NCBI GenBank assembly: GCA_019359675.1
Contig: JAHHGX010000065.1
Location: 558,001 to 622,000 of the forward strand
Length of the DNA: 64,000 nt
From: Calothrix sp. FI2-JRJ7
Lineage (GTDB): Bacteria; Cyanobacteriota; Cyanobacteriia; Cyanobacteriales; Nostocaceae
Direction: 5' to 3'
Shown here: positions 16,143 to 25,671 of the stretch, piece after piece
Layout of the letters: each line of letters begins with the position of its first letter
How positions within the stretch are numbered: the first letter of the stretch is position 1
The notes under the pieces: generated by a model
What the model was told of the DNA's origin: nothing
The model's input: the letters and a program-made list of their open reading frames with translations, nothing else
The model's database searches: none
Program-made: the position numbers and the translations under genes

Positions 16143-19100
16143 ATGAAACTTTTAGTTGTCGAGGATGATACGCTTTTAGGTCAAATGCTTGCTGCTATCC
16201 TCAGCAATCTAAATTACGCGGTTGAAGTCGCGAAAGATGGGGAACAAGCTTGGGATTTAATCGAATGCTATTCATATGATTTAATACTTCTCGATGTGTT
16301 GTTACCTTCATTAGATGGTATTAGTCTTTGCCGTCGAATTCGCGACGCTGGCTTGCAAATGCCGATATTACTTGTGACGGGGTGCAATGATAGTCATGAG
16401 AAAGCAGTTGCTTTGAATGCAGGCGCCGATGATTATGTGGTAAAACCGTTTGACTCTGAGGAGTTAGTGGCGCGTGTACATGGACTATTACGTCGTGGCG
16501 CCGTATCTTCGCAACCAGTGTTAGAGCATGGAGACTTACGGCTTTACCGTGTTAATTGTGAAGTAACTTATCGTAACGAAATATTAACACTCACACCAAA
16601 AGAATATGCGCTGTTAGAATTATTCATGCGGAACAGCAAGCGGTTATTTAGCTGTGGCATGATATTAGAACAATTGTGGTCATATGATGACGTACCCTCT
16701 GAAGAAGCGGTGCGGACTCATATCAAAGGGTTGCGGCAAAAGTTCAAAGCAGCAGGCGCCAAAACTGATTTAATTGAAACTGTATACGGAATTGGTTATC
16801 GTTTAAAGGCAGTACAGAAACCTAAGCTTTTCACAGCAAATTTAAAAGCAAAGCAAAAAACTCTCTCTTCAGTCGCCGAAATATGGCAAAAATATAAAGG
16901 CAGAGTTTCGGAGCAAGTTAATATATTAGCGCAAGCTGGATTCGCCTTAGTTAACAAAAATTTAGATATTGAACTACGTGACGAAGCGCTGAGTGAAGCA
17001 CATACTTTGGCTGGTTCACTAGCGTCTTTTGGTTTCCCCGAAGGTTCTAAAATAGCTGCACAACTCGAAAAGCTACTCAAAGTTAAAAGTTTAGATATAG
17101 ATGATGTAACTAAATTTGGTACTCTAGTTAAAGCATTGCAGCAAGCAATCGAACCATCTCCTTTATCAACATCTGTGATAGAAGAAGTAGAAGAAGTAGA
17201 AGAAGTAGAAGACGAACGAGCGGTTGCTCGGATTTTAGTAGTTGATGATGACCCCAAAATGTTAGCGGTTTTGGAAACTTTGCTTGCTCCGTGGGGGTTA
17301 CAAGTTTTCCCACTAGAGAATCCCCAGAATTTTTACAATACACTTCAAACAGTTAAGCCCGATTTACTAATTTTAGATATAGAGATGCCACAAATGAGTG
17401 GAATTGAACTATGTCAACAAGTCCGCAATGATAGCGACTGGGGTGATTTGCCTATTTTGTTTCTGACAGTTCATAATGATGCCCCAATTATAAATCAGGT
17501 TTTTACCGTCGGCGCCGATGATTTTGTCAGTAAACCAATAATTGGTCCTGAGCTAGTAACTCGCATTCTCAACCGTTTGGAACGTAATAAGCTGCGACGT
17601 AAGCACGCACAAGCTTCCTTACGTCACATAAATTGTATGCTCAAAGCTATACAGGCTTGTAACAAATTATTACTACGCGCACAAAATGAGCTAGATTTAT
17701 TACGGGATATATGTAATACACTTACTGCAATTGGTAAGTATAAATCGGTGTGGGTAGGTTTTGTCGAAACCGAAGAACCACTTAGTATTGTTTCAGTTGC
17801 ATCTTCAGGTAATACAGAAAGAAATAATTTATTGGATGTCGCGATTAAAGCTGTAACTAGTGCGAAAACCTGTCTAACAAAAGAAGAAAACAATATTGCC
17901 GTCTCAATACCTTTGCTATGGAAACAAAAAGCATTTGGTATTATTAACATTTTTGGAGAACCAGATACTTTTGATACTGAATTTATTAAGCAACTTGAAC
18001 AATTAACTGCTGATTTGGCATATGGTATTATTTCACTGCGTCGAGAGCAAGAACGTACTAATGAACTAGTTAAAGTGAATGAAAGTTTGCAGTGTGAACT
18101 TGAAAGACGTTTACAAATGCAGGAAGCACTGCGAAATTCTCAAGCTTTGTTTGCAGGTATTGTTAGCATTGCCGATGATGCGATTATTTCGATTGATAGC
18201 CAACAGTGTATCACTTTGTTTAACTCCGGCGCCGAGAGAATATTTGGTTATCCAGCATCAGAAGTACTAGGTCAACCTCTCGATTTACTATTGCCTCAAA
18301 GATATACTAAAGTACATCGGCGCCATGTATCAGAGTTTGAAATATCTCCAAACCAGTCAAGGAAAATGGGAGAACGGCAGGAAATTTATGGCAAACGAAA
18401 AGATGGTACAGAGTTTCCTGCTGAAGCTTCGATATCTAAATTGAAATTAGGGAATAAAACAGTTTATACAGTTTACTTACAAGATGTCAGTGACAGAAAG
18501 CAAATCGAACGCATGAAGAACGAGTTTATATCAGTCGTCAGTCACGAACTGCGAACTCCATTAACATCAATTCATGGTTCGCTGGGTATGTTAGCAAGTG
18601 GTTTACTCAAACCAGACTCACAACAAAGTCAGCGTTTACTGCAAATAGCGGCGGATAGTACCGAACGTTTGGTTAGATTAATTAATAACATATTAGATAT
18701 AGAGCGTATCGAGTCAGGTCGGGTGAAAATGTCCAAGCAAACTTGTAACGCTGCTGATTTAATAACCGAAGCTATTAATGTCATTCAACCTCTTGCCGAA
18801 AAAGCAGGGATAGTTTTATCGGTAACTAAGTTATCTGTAAATGTTTGGGTAGACCCAGACAGAATTGTTAGAACTCTAACTAATTTACTAAGTAATGCGA
18901 TTAAATTTGCGAAACCTGATACAATTGTTTGGTTAGAAGCTATTCAGCAAGAGAAAGAAGTGCTATTTATTGTTAGAGATAATGGACGTGGTATTCCGTC
19001 CGATAAACTAGAAATTATTTTTGAGCGATTTGAACAGCTTGATGCTTCTGACGCACGTCAGCAAGATGGCACAGGTTTAGGGTTAGCAATTTGTAAAAGT

Positions 19101-19187
19101 ATAATTCAGCAGCATAATGGAAACATCTGGGTAGAAAGTACCTTGGGTGAGGGAAGTACTTTTTACTTTAATATTCCTTTGGAGTAG
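16143..19187 (+). CDS. Hybrid signalling protein: REC-wHTH-Hpt-REC-GAF-PAS-histidine kinase
   Basis: Start at ATG 16143 (MKLLVVEDDTLL), not the upstream 16098. 1014 residues. In order: receiver domain (D51, K101), OmpR-type winged helix (about 125-222), an Hpt domain with EAHTLAGSLASFG (His about 287), a linker with EEVEEVEEVE, a second receiver (Asp about 412 in LDIEMPQMSG), a GAF-like region, a PAS domain (AIISIDSQQCITLFNSGAER), HisKA (VVSHELRTPLTSIHGS) and HATPase (DNGRGIPSDK, GTGLGLAICK). One chain thus holds both input, relay and DNA-binding output. It is cytosolic, with no membrane segments. Confidence 0.9.
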   Translation: MKLLVVEDDTLLGQMLAAILSNLNYAVEVAKDGEQAWDLIECYSYDLILLDVLLPSLDGISLCRRIRDAGLQMPILLVTGCNDSHEKAVALNAGADDYVVKPFDSEELVARVHGLLRRGAVSSQPVLEHGDLRLYRVNCEVTYRNEILTLTPKEYALLELFMRNSKRLFSCGMILEQLWSYDDVPSEEAVRTHIKGLRQKFKAAGAKTDLIETVYGIGYRLKAVQKPKLFTANLKAKQKTLSSVAEIWQKYKGRVSEQVNILAQAGFALVNKNLDIELRDEALSEAHTLAGSLASFGFPEGSKIAAQLEKLLKVKSLDIDDVTKFGTLVKALQQAIEPSPLSTSVIEEVEEVEEVEDERAVARILVVDDDPKMLAVLETLLAPWGLQVFPLENPQNFYNTLQTVKPDLLILDIEMPQMSGIELCQQVRNDSDWGDLPILFLTVHNDAPIINQVFTVGADDFVSKPIIGPELVTRILNRLERNKLRRKHAQASLRHINCMLKAIQACNKLLLRAQNELDLLRDICNTLTAIGKYKSVWVGFVETEEPLSIVSVASSGNTERNNLLDVAIKAVTSAKTCLTKEENNIAVSIPLLWKQKAFGIINIFGEPDTFDTEFIKQLEQLTADLAYGIISLRREQERTNELVKVNESLQCELERRLQMQEALRNSQALFAGIVSIADDAIISIDSQQCITLFNSGAERIFGYPASEVLGQPLDLLLPQRYTKVHRRHVSEFEISPNQSRKMGERQEIYGKRKDGTEFPAEASISKLKLGNKTVYTVYLQDVSDRKQIERMKNEFISVVSHELRTPLTSIHGSLGMLASGLLKPDSQQSQRLLQIAADSTERLVRLINNILDIERIESGRVKMSKQTCNAADLITEAINVIQPLAEKAGIVLSVTKLSVNVWVDPDRIVRTLTNLLSNAIKFAKPDTIVWLEAIQQEKEVLFIVRDNGRGIPSDKLEIIFERFEQLDASDARQQDGTGLGLAICKSIIQQHNGNIWVESTLGEGSTFYFNIPLE

Positions 19188-19207
19188 AGACGTGATTCAT
19201 CACGTCT
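19188..19207. terminator. Short hairpin after the hybrid kinase gene
   Basis: AGACGTGA-ttca-TCACGTCT starts at the base after the stop codon. No strong T-tract. It resembles the palindrome at 26252. Confidence 0.4.
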
Positions 19208-19231
19208 TGTAAGAAGTGCTGATAAAAATTA

Positions 19232-19582
19232 TTATTTTGGAACTGTATAACCTGCTTCCTGAGCAACTGCTGTATTCGCAAAACATTTGTCAGCTTTGGC
19301 TGTGTTGTACTCAGGTGACTTGGTAGTAAGGGCGATTTTTCCAAGTCTTTTACTATTTACACCTTTTACAGGGCTATCGCTTGGACAATTTGTACCCTGA
19401 GCAGCAGCTTGTGTTGCCTGTGCTGTCGGTATAGGTGTTGTCTGTGTTGTTGTTGTCGTTGTTGTGGTTTCTGTTGTGGTGTCCGCAGCGTTCTGTTGTC
19501 TGGAATTACAACTAGAAATAGTAACAATTGTTAACAATGCAAAACTAGCTGTCGCGATACGGGAAATTAATGGCGGTTTCAT
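19232..19582 (-). CDS. Lipoprotein with a C-terminal sunset-like domain
   Basis: 116 residues. Signal peptide with a lipobox (TIVTISSC, Cys about 25) and then a Thr-rich linker (TTTETTTTTTTTQTT). The C-terminal 50 residues (NCPSDSPVKGVNSKRLGKIA … PEYNTAKADKCFANTAVAQ … AGY) match the short 'sunset' surface domain: C-P at the start, I/L-K-G-N, YN/YH, and C-F near the end. It is probably anchored at a membrane and exposed outside the cytosol. Its role is unknown. It is convergent with the hybrid kinase gene. Confidence 0.7.
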   Translation of the reverse strand: MKPPLISRIATASFALLTIVTISSCNSRQQNAADTTTETTTTTTTTQTTPIPTAQATQAAAQGTNCPSDSPVKGVNSKRLGKIALTTKSPEYNTAKADKCFANTAVAQEAGYTVPK

Positions 19583-19778
19583 TTGCTTACTTATTTATTG
19601 CTGAAAATATTGACACAATATAATTAATGTTTACTGCTTAGGGCACCTAATTTCCTCGTTCTAAGGTAACAAAAATAAATTTTAACTTTGTTATGCAGTA
19701 TTAAATAAGTATTAAGTGCGTGCGTGGCAAGTAGAAATAGGATATTTATAAGACAGGGTACTGACTCGTGGTGTTAAT

Positions 19779-20168
19779 ATGAAGCGTATTTTAGTAGTAG
19801 ATAATGAAGAATATATTCAAGAAGTTACAAAAATTTGCTTAGAAACTGTTGCTGGTTGGGAAGTAATAACAGCAGGTTCTGGAATGGAATGTGTCTCAAA
19901 AGCTGAGAGTGAACTACCTGACGCGATATTACTCGATGTGATGATGCCTGATATAGATGGTATTGCCACCTTTGAGAAACTTCAAGCAAATTCTGTGACT
20001 CAAAATATACCAGTAATATTATTAACAGCAAAAATTCAAGCTAGCGATAGGCGCCGTTATGCAGAGCAAGGCATAAAAGACGCCATCGCCAAACCTTTCA
20101 ACCCAACAGAATTAGCAAATCAAGTTTCGGCTATTTTAGGTTGGAAAGAAATAAGTAATGAGTGCTGA
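19779..20168 (+). CDS. Single-domain response regulator (CheY-like)
   Basis: 129 residues, a bare receiver domain: acidic pocket VVDNEE, phosphorylation site LLDVMMPDIDG (Asp about 53), LLTAK with the conserved Thr/Lys region, and AKPFNP (Lys about 104). There is no output domain, so it passes phosphate to, or binds, another protein. It lies some 600 bases after the hybrid kinase; functional linkage is only a guess. Confidence 0.92.
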   Translation: MKRILVVDNEEYIQEVTKICLETVAGWEVITAGSGMECVSKAESELPDAILLDVMMPDIDGIATFEKLQANSVTQNIPVILLTAKIQASDRRRYAEQGIKDAIAKPFNPTELANQVSAILGWKEISNEC

Positions 20169-20169
20169 G

Positions 20170-20218
20170 TGCGCTCGTGAGTCGTAAAGTTAGAAGTTAC
20201 TACTCAGCACTCAGAACT
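20170..20218. repeat. 'ctcagcactcag' repeat
   Basis: gtgctgagtgcgctcgtgag pairs with ctactcagcactcag. The right end runs into the stop of the short minus-strand frame 20211-20315. Confidence 0.6.
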
Positions 20219-20315
20219 TTAAAAAGAGACACGAAATAGTTACAAACGGCATAAAGAAGCACATTAGAGTTAAACCAAATAGTGCGGGAGAAAGTTTTTT
20301 AGTTTGTGTTTTCAT
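20211..20315 (-). pseudogene. Truncated membrane protein fragment
   Basis: 34 codons: MKTQTKKLSPALFGLTLMC then FFMPFVTISCLFLKF. The first 30 residues look like the N-terminal membrane helix of a larger cyanobacterial family (…LPFVxxSC…). The frame ends as it enters the repeat at 20170-20218, so it seems to have been cut by that element or an older deletion. No ribosome binding site stands out. Confidence 0.45.
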
Positions 20316-20484
20316 GATTTATTTTGCTAAACTCTACTAATTGGGGATATACGGAGTGTTGCAAAATCTTATTCATGAGTATTTATGCTTATTGTAGCAA
20401 CGGATGTAACGAATTGGTTTATGCGTTTTCAGCAAAGTTATTAGGATAGGCGCCTAAAATAGAGTTATCCTTACTTTGCGTGCT

Positions 20485-21057
20485 ATGACTAAAGTAAAAA
20501 CCAAGCTTACCGTTGAAGAATTTATGCAGCTTCCCGAAGGAGATACTATATATGAGTTAGTTGACGGAGAAGCTGTTTCTAAATTTAAAAATGATGCGAT
20601 GTCACCAAAATTTTTCCACAGTTCCACAGCAGGTGCGTTGTTTATACTACTGTCTGCGTGGGCGGAAGGAAGAGGACGGGTTGTTATAGAATGGGCAATT
20701 AAGTTAACACGGGATGAACAAGATTGGGTTCCTGTAGCCGATTTAACGTATGTTTCCTATAATCTTCTCCAAGAAGATTGGTTAGAAGACGAAGCTTGTC
20801 CTGTTGCACCCGAATTAATTATTGAAATTATTTCCCCTGGTCAAACTTTTGGGGAAATGACGGAAAAAGCAATTGACTATTTGAAAGCTGGGGTTCAATG
20901 AATTTGGGTTGTCGATACTAAAGCAAAAACTATTACTATTTTGTACCCGGATGCTCTGCCTCAAACCAAGCGAGGTGCCGATATTTTAGAGGACACCCTA
21001 TTGTCAGGGTTAAAAATTACACCACAGCAAATTTTTCAGAAAGCTAAAATTGAATAA
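20485..21057 (+). pseudogene. Uma2 family endonuclease with premature stop
   Basis: From ATG 20485 (MTKVKTKLTVEEFMQLPEGD) the frame runs to TGA 20899-20901, then continues without break: IWVVDTKAKTITILYPDA … LLSGLKITPQQIFQKAKIE, ending TAA 21055-21057. At the stop the family usually has arginine (AGVQRIWVVD); CGA to TGA explains it. The PD-(D/E)XK core (VPVADLTYV, PELIIEIISPG, EKAIDYLKAG) is otherwise intact. Uma2 (DUF820) proteins are numerous in cyanobacteria and of unknown role. The truncated form lacks the last strand and helix. Confidence 0.82.
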
Positions 21058-21325
21058 ATTATGCGCGCTTCTGAAAGGAAAATCAAAATTATTTCAGACA
21101 TATTTTTATACTGGGGTAAATTGCAGCAATCAAAAAGAAAAGCAATTTTTATCAAATATCTGTAGTATTGGCTACAAAATTATCAGCAAAGAAATTATTC
21201 GACAGCCGGATGGAGTAAAAGCTAATCTTGATGTGGAATTAGCGAGTATGAGGCGAGCTTTCTATGCCTGCTCCACAAGATACAAGATACAAGATAAGAA
21301 AATATTTTATACAAACCCTAAATAA
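21050..21325 (+). pseudogene. NYN-domain (LabA-like) gene remnant
   Basis: The middle (QTYFYTGVNCSNQKEKQFLS, GYKIISKEIIRQPDG, KANLDVELAS) corresponds to part of a NYN/PIN-like RNase domain of the LabA/DUF88 type. The N-terminal part with the first catalytic Asp and the C-terminal half are missing. After VELAS the frame enters a repeat-like sequence (ttctatgcctgctccacaag) and finally low-information sequence. It overlaps the end of the broken Uma2 gene by a few bases. I regard it as dead. Confidence 0.6.
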
Positions 21326-21411
21326 ATGATAAGGCAATTTACGGTTACATATGATATACCCGAAGAAGGGGAGTATTTTCCCTGGTAACTAGAGCGTATA
21401 TTTTAGGGGGT

Positions 21412-23847
21412 ATGCAAGCGATGGTATTAACCAAGAACACTTTATCTCAATCCTCCATAGAACAAGCCTTTATCCTTTGGTTTGAAGATGTTGGTATAAA
21501 AGATATTCCCCTTGTTGGTGGGAAAAATGCCTCGTTGGGAGAAATGATTCAACAACTCAAACCTCAAGGTGTTAATGTTCCTAATGGTTTTGCCACCACT
21601 GCATACGCTTATCGATATTTCCTACAGTCCGCACAGTTAGAACAGAAGCTTCGCAAGCTGTTTCATGGCCTTGATGTTGAAGATATTAATAAGCTTAAAC
21701 TTGTCGGTTCCGAAGCGCGCGCTTTGTTAATGAATACTCCTTTCCCAGCAGATTTGGAGGATGCAATAAAGCGCGCCTATAAAAAGCTTTGCGAGCAGTA
21801 CAATGAAAATACTGATGTTGCTGTGCGTTCTTCTGCGACTGCTGAAGATTTACCCGATGCTAGTTTTGCAGGACAGCAAGATACATATCTTAATATTACG
21901 GGTATTGAAGCGGTTTTAAATGCTTGTCATCGCTGCTTTGCTTCAATATTTACTGACCGTGCAATATCTTACCGTGAAGCTAAAAACTTTAACCATTTTG
22001 ATATTGCCCTTGCTGTTGGAGTGCAAAAAATGGTGCGTTCTGACTTAGCGACATCGGGGGTAATGTTTAGTATTGATACTGAAACGGGTTTTGAGAATGC
22101 TGCACTTATTACTGCTGCTTATGGGTTAGGTGAAAATGTAGTGCAAGGTACCGTAAATCCCGATGAGTATTATGTATTTAAACCAACATTAAAAGCTGGT
22201 TTTCGACCCATTATAAATAAGAAGTTGGGTAGTAAAGCTTTGAAGATGGTTTACGAAGGTTCAACAATTAATAATATTCCAGTATCTATTGAAGACCAAA
22301 ATAGATATGCTCTTACGGATGACGAAATATTACAATTAGCTTCGTGGGCATGTTTAATTGAAGACCATTACTCAATTGTAAACGGCGCCACAAGTCCAAT
22401 GGACATTGAGTGGGCAAAAGACGGTATAACAAACCAGCTATTTATAGTGCAAGCACGTCCTGAAACTGTACAGTCACAGAAAAATCACGCAGTATTAAAA
22501 ACGTACAAGCTGTTAGGGGAAGAAAAAAATCTTTTGGTGACAGGTCGTGCAGTTGGGGAGATGATTAATCGAGGTAAAGTTAGGGTAATTGTTGACACAG
22601 ATAAAATTAATGAGTTTCAACCAGGGGAAGTCCTCGTTACAGATAGAACTGACCCTGACTGGGAACCAATAATGAAGCGTGCAAGTGCTATTATTACTAA
22701 CTCTGGGGGTAGAACGTGCCATGCAGCAATTATTGCGCGTGAGTTAGGTGTTCCTGCAATTGTTGGATGCGGTAACGGGACACAGGTATTAAAAACTGGG
22801 CAAGAAGTAACTGTTTCTTGTGCAGAAGGTGAAGAAGGACGAGTTTACGACGGATTACTAGATTTTCAAGTCGAAGAAATACCCTTAGAAAATTTACCTC
22901 GTACACGTACTAAAATTTTAATGAACGTTGGCAACCCACAGGAAGCGTTGAAATTATCGATGATTCCTAATGATGGAGTGGGGTTAGCGCGCACTGAGTT
23001 TATTATTGCCAACCAAATTCAGACACACCCAATGGCTTTGCTACGTTACAACGAGTTAAAAGACGAAGTTGCAAAAGCGAAAATAGCAGAGATGACGGCA
23101 CAGTACGAAGATAAATCGCAGTATTTCGTTGATAAGCTAACACAAGGTGTCGCGACTATTGCAGCAGCGTTTTATCCTAAACCTGTAATTGTCAGGATGT
23201 CGGACTTTAAGAGTAACGAATACGCTAATTTACTTGGTGGTAGACAATTTGAACCCAACGAAGAAAACCCAATGTTAGGATGGCGAGGCGCCGCGCGTTA
23301 TTATGATGCAGGTTATCGCGATGCGTTTGCGTTGGAATGTCGCGCACTGAAAATTGCTCGTGATGAAATGGGTTTAGTAAATTTGATACCAATGATTCCC
23401 TTCTGCCGTACTCCATCCGAAGGACGTTTGGTGATTGAAGAAATGGCGAAAAATGGATTAAAGCAAGGTGATAAGGGTTTACAGATTTATGTAATGTGCG
23501 AGTTGCCCAATAATGTCATCATGGCATCCGAGTTTGCCGAAGTTTTTGATGGATTCTCGATTGGTTCAAATGACCTAACACAGCTAACGTTAGGAATTGA
23601 TAGAGATTCTTCTTTGGTCGCTGCGTTATTTGACGAACGTAGCGAAGGTGTTAAACGAATGGTAAAAATGGCAATTCAAGCTGCAAAACGCAAAAATCGC
23701 AAAATCGGTATTTGTGGACAGGCGCCTTCAGATTATCCAGAGTTTGCCCAGTTTCTAGTCGAAGAAGGAATTGACACAATTAGCTTAAACCCTGACTCAG
23801 TTTTAAAAACAATGCTAGAAATCGCTAAAGTAGAAAATGAAAAGTAG
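21412..23847 (+). CDS. ppsA: Phosphoenolpyruvate synthase
   Basis: 811 residues. Catalyses pyruvate + ATP + water to PEP + AMP + phosphate. N-terminal ATP-grasp domain (VGGKNASLGEMIQQL, AVRSSATAEDLPDASFAGQQ, PMDIEWAKDG), phosphohistidine swivel domain with GGRTCHAAIIARELGVPAIV (catalytic His about residue 436), and PEP-binding TIM-barrel domain (GLARTEFI, VIVRMSDFKSNEYANLLGG, SIGSNDLTQLTLGID, GICGQAPSD). Full length. The start is ATG 21412 or the in-frame ATG 9 bases later. Confidence 0.96.
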   Translation: MQAMVLTKNTLSQSSIEQAFILWFEDVGIKDIPLVGGKNASLGEMIQQLKPQGVNVPNGFATTAYAYRYFLQSAQLEQKLRKLFHGLDVEDINKLKLVGSEARALLMNTPFPADLEDAIKRAYKKLCEQYNENTDVAVRSSATAEDLPDASFAGQQDTYLNITGIEAVLNACHRCFASIFTDRAISYREAKNFNHFDIALAVGVQKMVRSDLATSGVMFSIDTETGFENAALITAAYGLGENVVQGTVNPDEYYVFKPTLKAGFRPIINKKLGSKALKMVYEGSTINNIPVSIEDQNRYALTDDEILQLASWACLIEDHYSIVNGATSPMDIEWAKDGITNQLFIVQARPETVQSQKNHAVLKTYKLLGEEKNLLVTGRAVGEMINRGKVRVIVDTDKINEFQPGEVLVTDRTDPDWEPIMKRASAIITNSGGRTCHAAIIARELGVPAIVGCGNGTQVLKTGQEVTVSCAEGEEGRVYDGLLDFQVEEIPLENLPRTRTKILMNVGNPQEALKLSMIPNDGVGLARTEFIIANQIQTHPMALLRYNELKDEVAKAKIAEMTAQYEDKSQYFVDKLTQGVATIAAAFYPKPVIVRMSDFKSNEYANLLGGRQFEPNEENPMLGWRGAARYYDAGYRDAFALECRALKIARDEMGLVNLIPMIPFCRTPSEGRLVIEEMAKNGLKQGDKGLQIYVMCELPNNVIMASEFAEVFDGFSIGSNDLTQLTLGIDRDSSLVAALFDERSEGVKRMVKMAIQAAKRKNRKIGICGQAPSDYPEFAQFLVEEGIDTISLNPDSVLKTMLEIAKVENEK

Positions 23848-23906
23848 GGTGTGTGACGCCATAACAATCCCACAGCGAAGCCAATAAACTTGTAGCGTCA
23901 CGCACC
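23848..23906. repeat. Inverted repeat after ppsA
   Basis: GGTGTGTGACGC pairs with GCGTCACGCACC around a loop of about 35 bases. It begins right after the stop codon and may serve as terminator for ppsA. Confidence 0.5.
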
Positions 23907-23936
23907 AGTACTTTGTTAATAGTGTGACACTAACTT

Positions 23937-25448
23937 ATGAGTAAAAAATGGTTTCAAATAGGCTTGGTGAGTATATTAATACTATCACTCGCTTTACGGT
24001 TTTGGGGACTGGGAAGATTCAATACGCTTGTATTTGATGAGGTTTACTACGCGAAGTTTGGTAATGATTATCTGACAGGTGTGCCGTTCTTCGATGGTCA
24101 TCCACCATTTGGTAAGTTAGTTATTGCTTTGGGTATTTGGATTGGTAAACATGTACCTTGGTGGCAAAGTGAAGTTAATGGTTTAGCGGGGTCGTTAATG
24201 TCTCCGCTTGCTTACCGTTGGATGAATGCTTTTACTGGTTCGTTTATTCCGTTACTTATTGCTGGTATCACTTATCAACTTAGTCACCGTCGCAGTTTTG
24301 GTTTAATTGCTGGGTTATTTACCGCATTGGACGGTATTTTTATTGTCGAAGCGCGCTACGCTTTGATTAATCAATATATAGTTATCTGCGGTTTACTTGG
24401 TCAGTTTTTGTTGCTTTTAGCACTTAATAAGAAAAATACCAGGCGCCATATATATTTAGCAGTGGCAGGTATAGCTTTTGGCGCCTCAATTGCGACTAAA
24501 TGGAATGGTTTATGGTACCTTTTGGGCGCCTATACTATGTGGGTTATCGCTTGGGCATTTCAGATTTTACGTAGAAAAATAAGCGATAGCGAGACACATG
24601 AAGAATATGCACATAAATTAAGCAATAAAGCCTTTGGTAGTCAGATTGCAACTCAATATCGAGCAAAAGTTCTGCAAATATCTCCGCTTCAAAACCTGAC
24701 GCAGTTAAATATTTTTCACGTTGCCCTATATTTGGGAATTATTCCCATTATTATTTACAGTGTTATTTGGATTCCCCATTTATTACTTGACACCAAGTAC
24801 AACTTTATTGAGGTTCACAAACAAATCTTAGGGTTCCACGGACGTATGGGTGGCAACAATGCGTCGGTTCACCCTTACTGTGCAGCTTGGTATAAGTGGC
24901 CCCTAATGACGCGACCGATGGCGTATTATTATCAAACTACCCAAAGTTTTCAAGACCCTTTACCTGTATTTGGCCCACCGTTACCACAAGGTGCAGGCAA
25001 AGTTATTTATGATGTTCACGCAATGGGCAACCCGTTTTTGTGGTGGTTTGGGTTAGCTGCAATTATACTTTTATTTGGGATGCTTGTTTGGAGATTGGTG
25101 GCGCCTTCGTTACAGCAAAAGCGTTTAGTAGTACCTAAGCTTTGTATCGATATTTGGATTGGTTTGTACTTGGTGGTAAATTATTTAGTTAATTTAATGC
25201 CGTGGGTAAAAGTAACACGGTGTTTGTTTATCTACCACTATATGACGGGGGTAGTGTTTGCTTTTATGGCAATAGCTTGGGTTGTAGACCAATTGCTTTG
25301 CAGTTATATGGCTACCTTAAGAGCGGTAGGTGTAACTATAACATTTTTAATTATCGGGGCTTTTATATTCTGGTTGCCAATATATCTTGGTTTACCAATT
25401 ACGTCAGAAGCGTACAAATTACGAATGTGGTTTAATTCCTGGATTTAA
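23937..25448 (+). CDS. Dolichyl-phosphate-mannose--protein mannosyltransferase family (GT39)
   Basis: 503 residues, integral membrane GT-C enzyme. N-terminal helix then the catalytic first loop FDEVYYAKFGNDYL with the Asp-Glu pair (about residues 34-35), FFDGHPPFGKLVIALG, later ALDGIFIVEARYALINQYIV and ATKWNGLWY. The C-terminal part (GHGGMG-like FHGRMGGNNASVHPYCAAWY, PMAYYYQ) is the PMT C-terminal domain. It transfers mannose from a lipid-linked donor to Ser/Thr of exported proteins, or related acceptors. A short inverted repeat follows the stop (25459-25480). Confidence 0.88.
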   Translation: MSKKWFQIGLVSILILSLALRFWGLGRFNTLVFDEVYYAKFGNDYLTGVPFFDGHPPFGKLVIALGIWIGKHVPWWQSEVNGLAGSLMSPLAYRWMNAFTGSFIPLLIAGITYQLSHRRSFGLIAGLFTALDGIFIVEARYALINQYIVICGLLGQFLLLLALNKKNTRRHIYLAVAGIAFGASIATKWNGLWYLLGAYTMWVIAWAFQILRRKISDSETHEEYAHKLSNKAFGSQIATQYRAKVLQISPLQNLTQLNIFHVALYLGIIPIIIYSVIWIPHLLLDTKYNFIEVHKQILGFHGRMGGNNASVHPYCAAWYKWPLMTRPMAYYYQTTQSFQDPLPVFGPPLPQGAGKVIYDVHAMGNPFLWWFGLAAIILLFGMLVWRLVAPSLQQKRLVVPKLCIDIWIGLYLVVNYLVNLMPWVKVTRCLFIYHYMTGVVFAFMAIAWVVDQLLCSYMATLRAVGVTITFLIIGAFIFWLPIYLGLPITSEAYKLRMWFNSWI

Positions 25449-25458
25449 CAATCTTGTA

Positions 25459-25480
25459 GCACAGGCCGGAAAGCCTGTGC
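25459..25480 (+). terminator. Hairpin after the mannosyltransferase gene
   Basis: GCACAGGC-cggaaa-GCCTGTGC, 10 bases after the stop. No T-tract, so it may instead be a member of the 'GGGC' repeat family. Confidence 0.4.
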
Positions 25481-25671
25481 AGTCAGTAATTATTTGTACC
25501 ACAGAGACCACGAGAGTTCACAGAGAAGAGAGGTTTGCAACGGATACAACGGATGTAACGGATGAGTTATTTATTACAAACAAAGATTTTTTTAGGCGCC
25601 TGTAAAACAAATCAATTATCCGTTGCAAATCTTCCTACCTCCCAGTAGAGATTTACATAAAATACTAGTTC

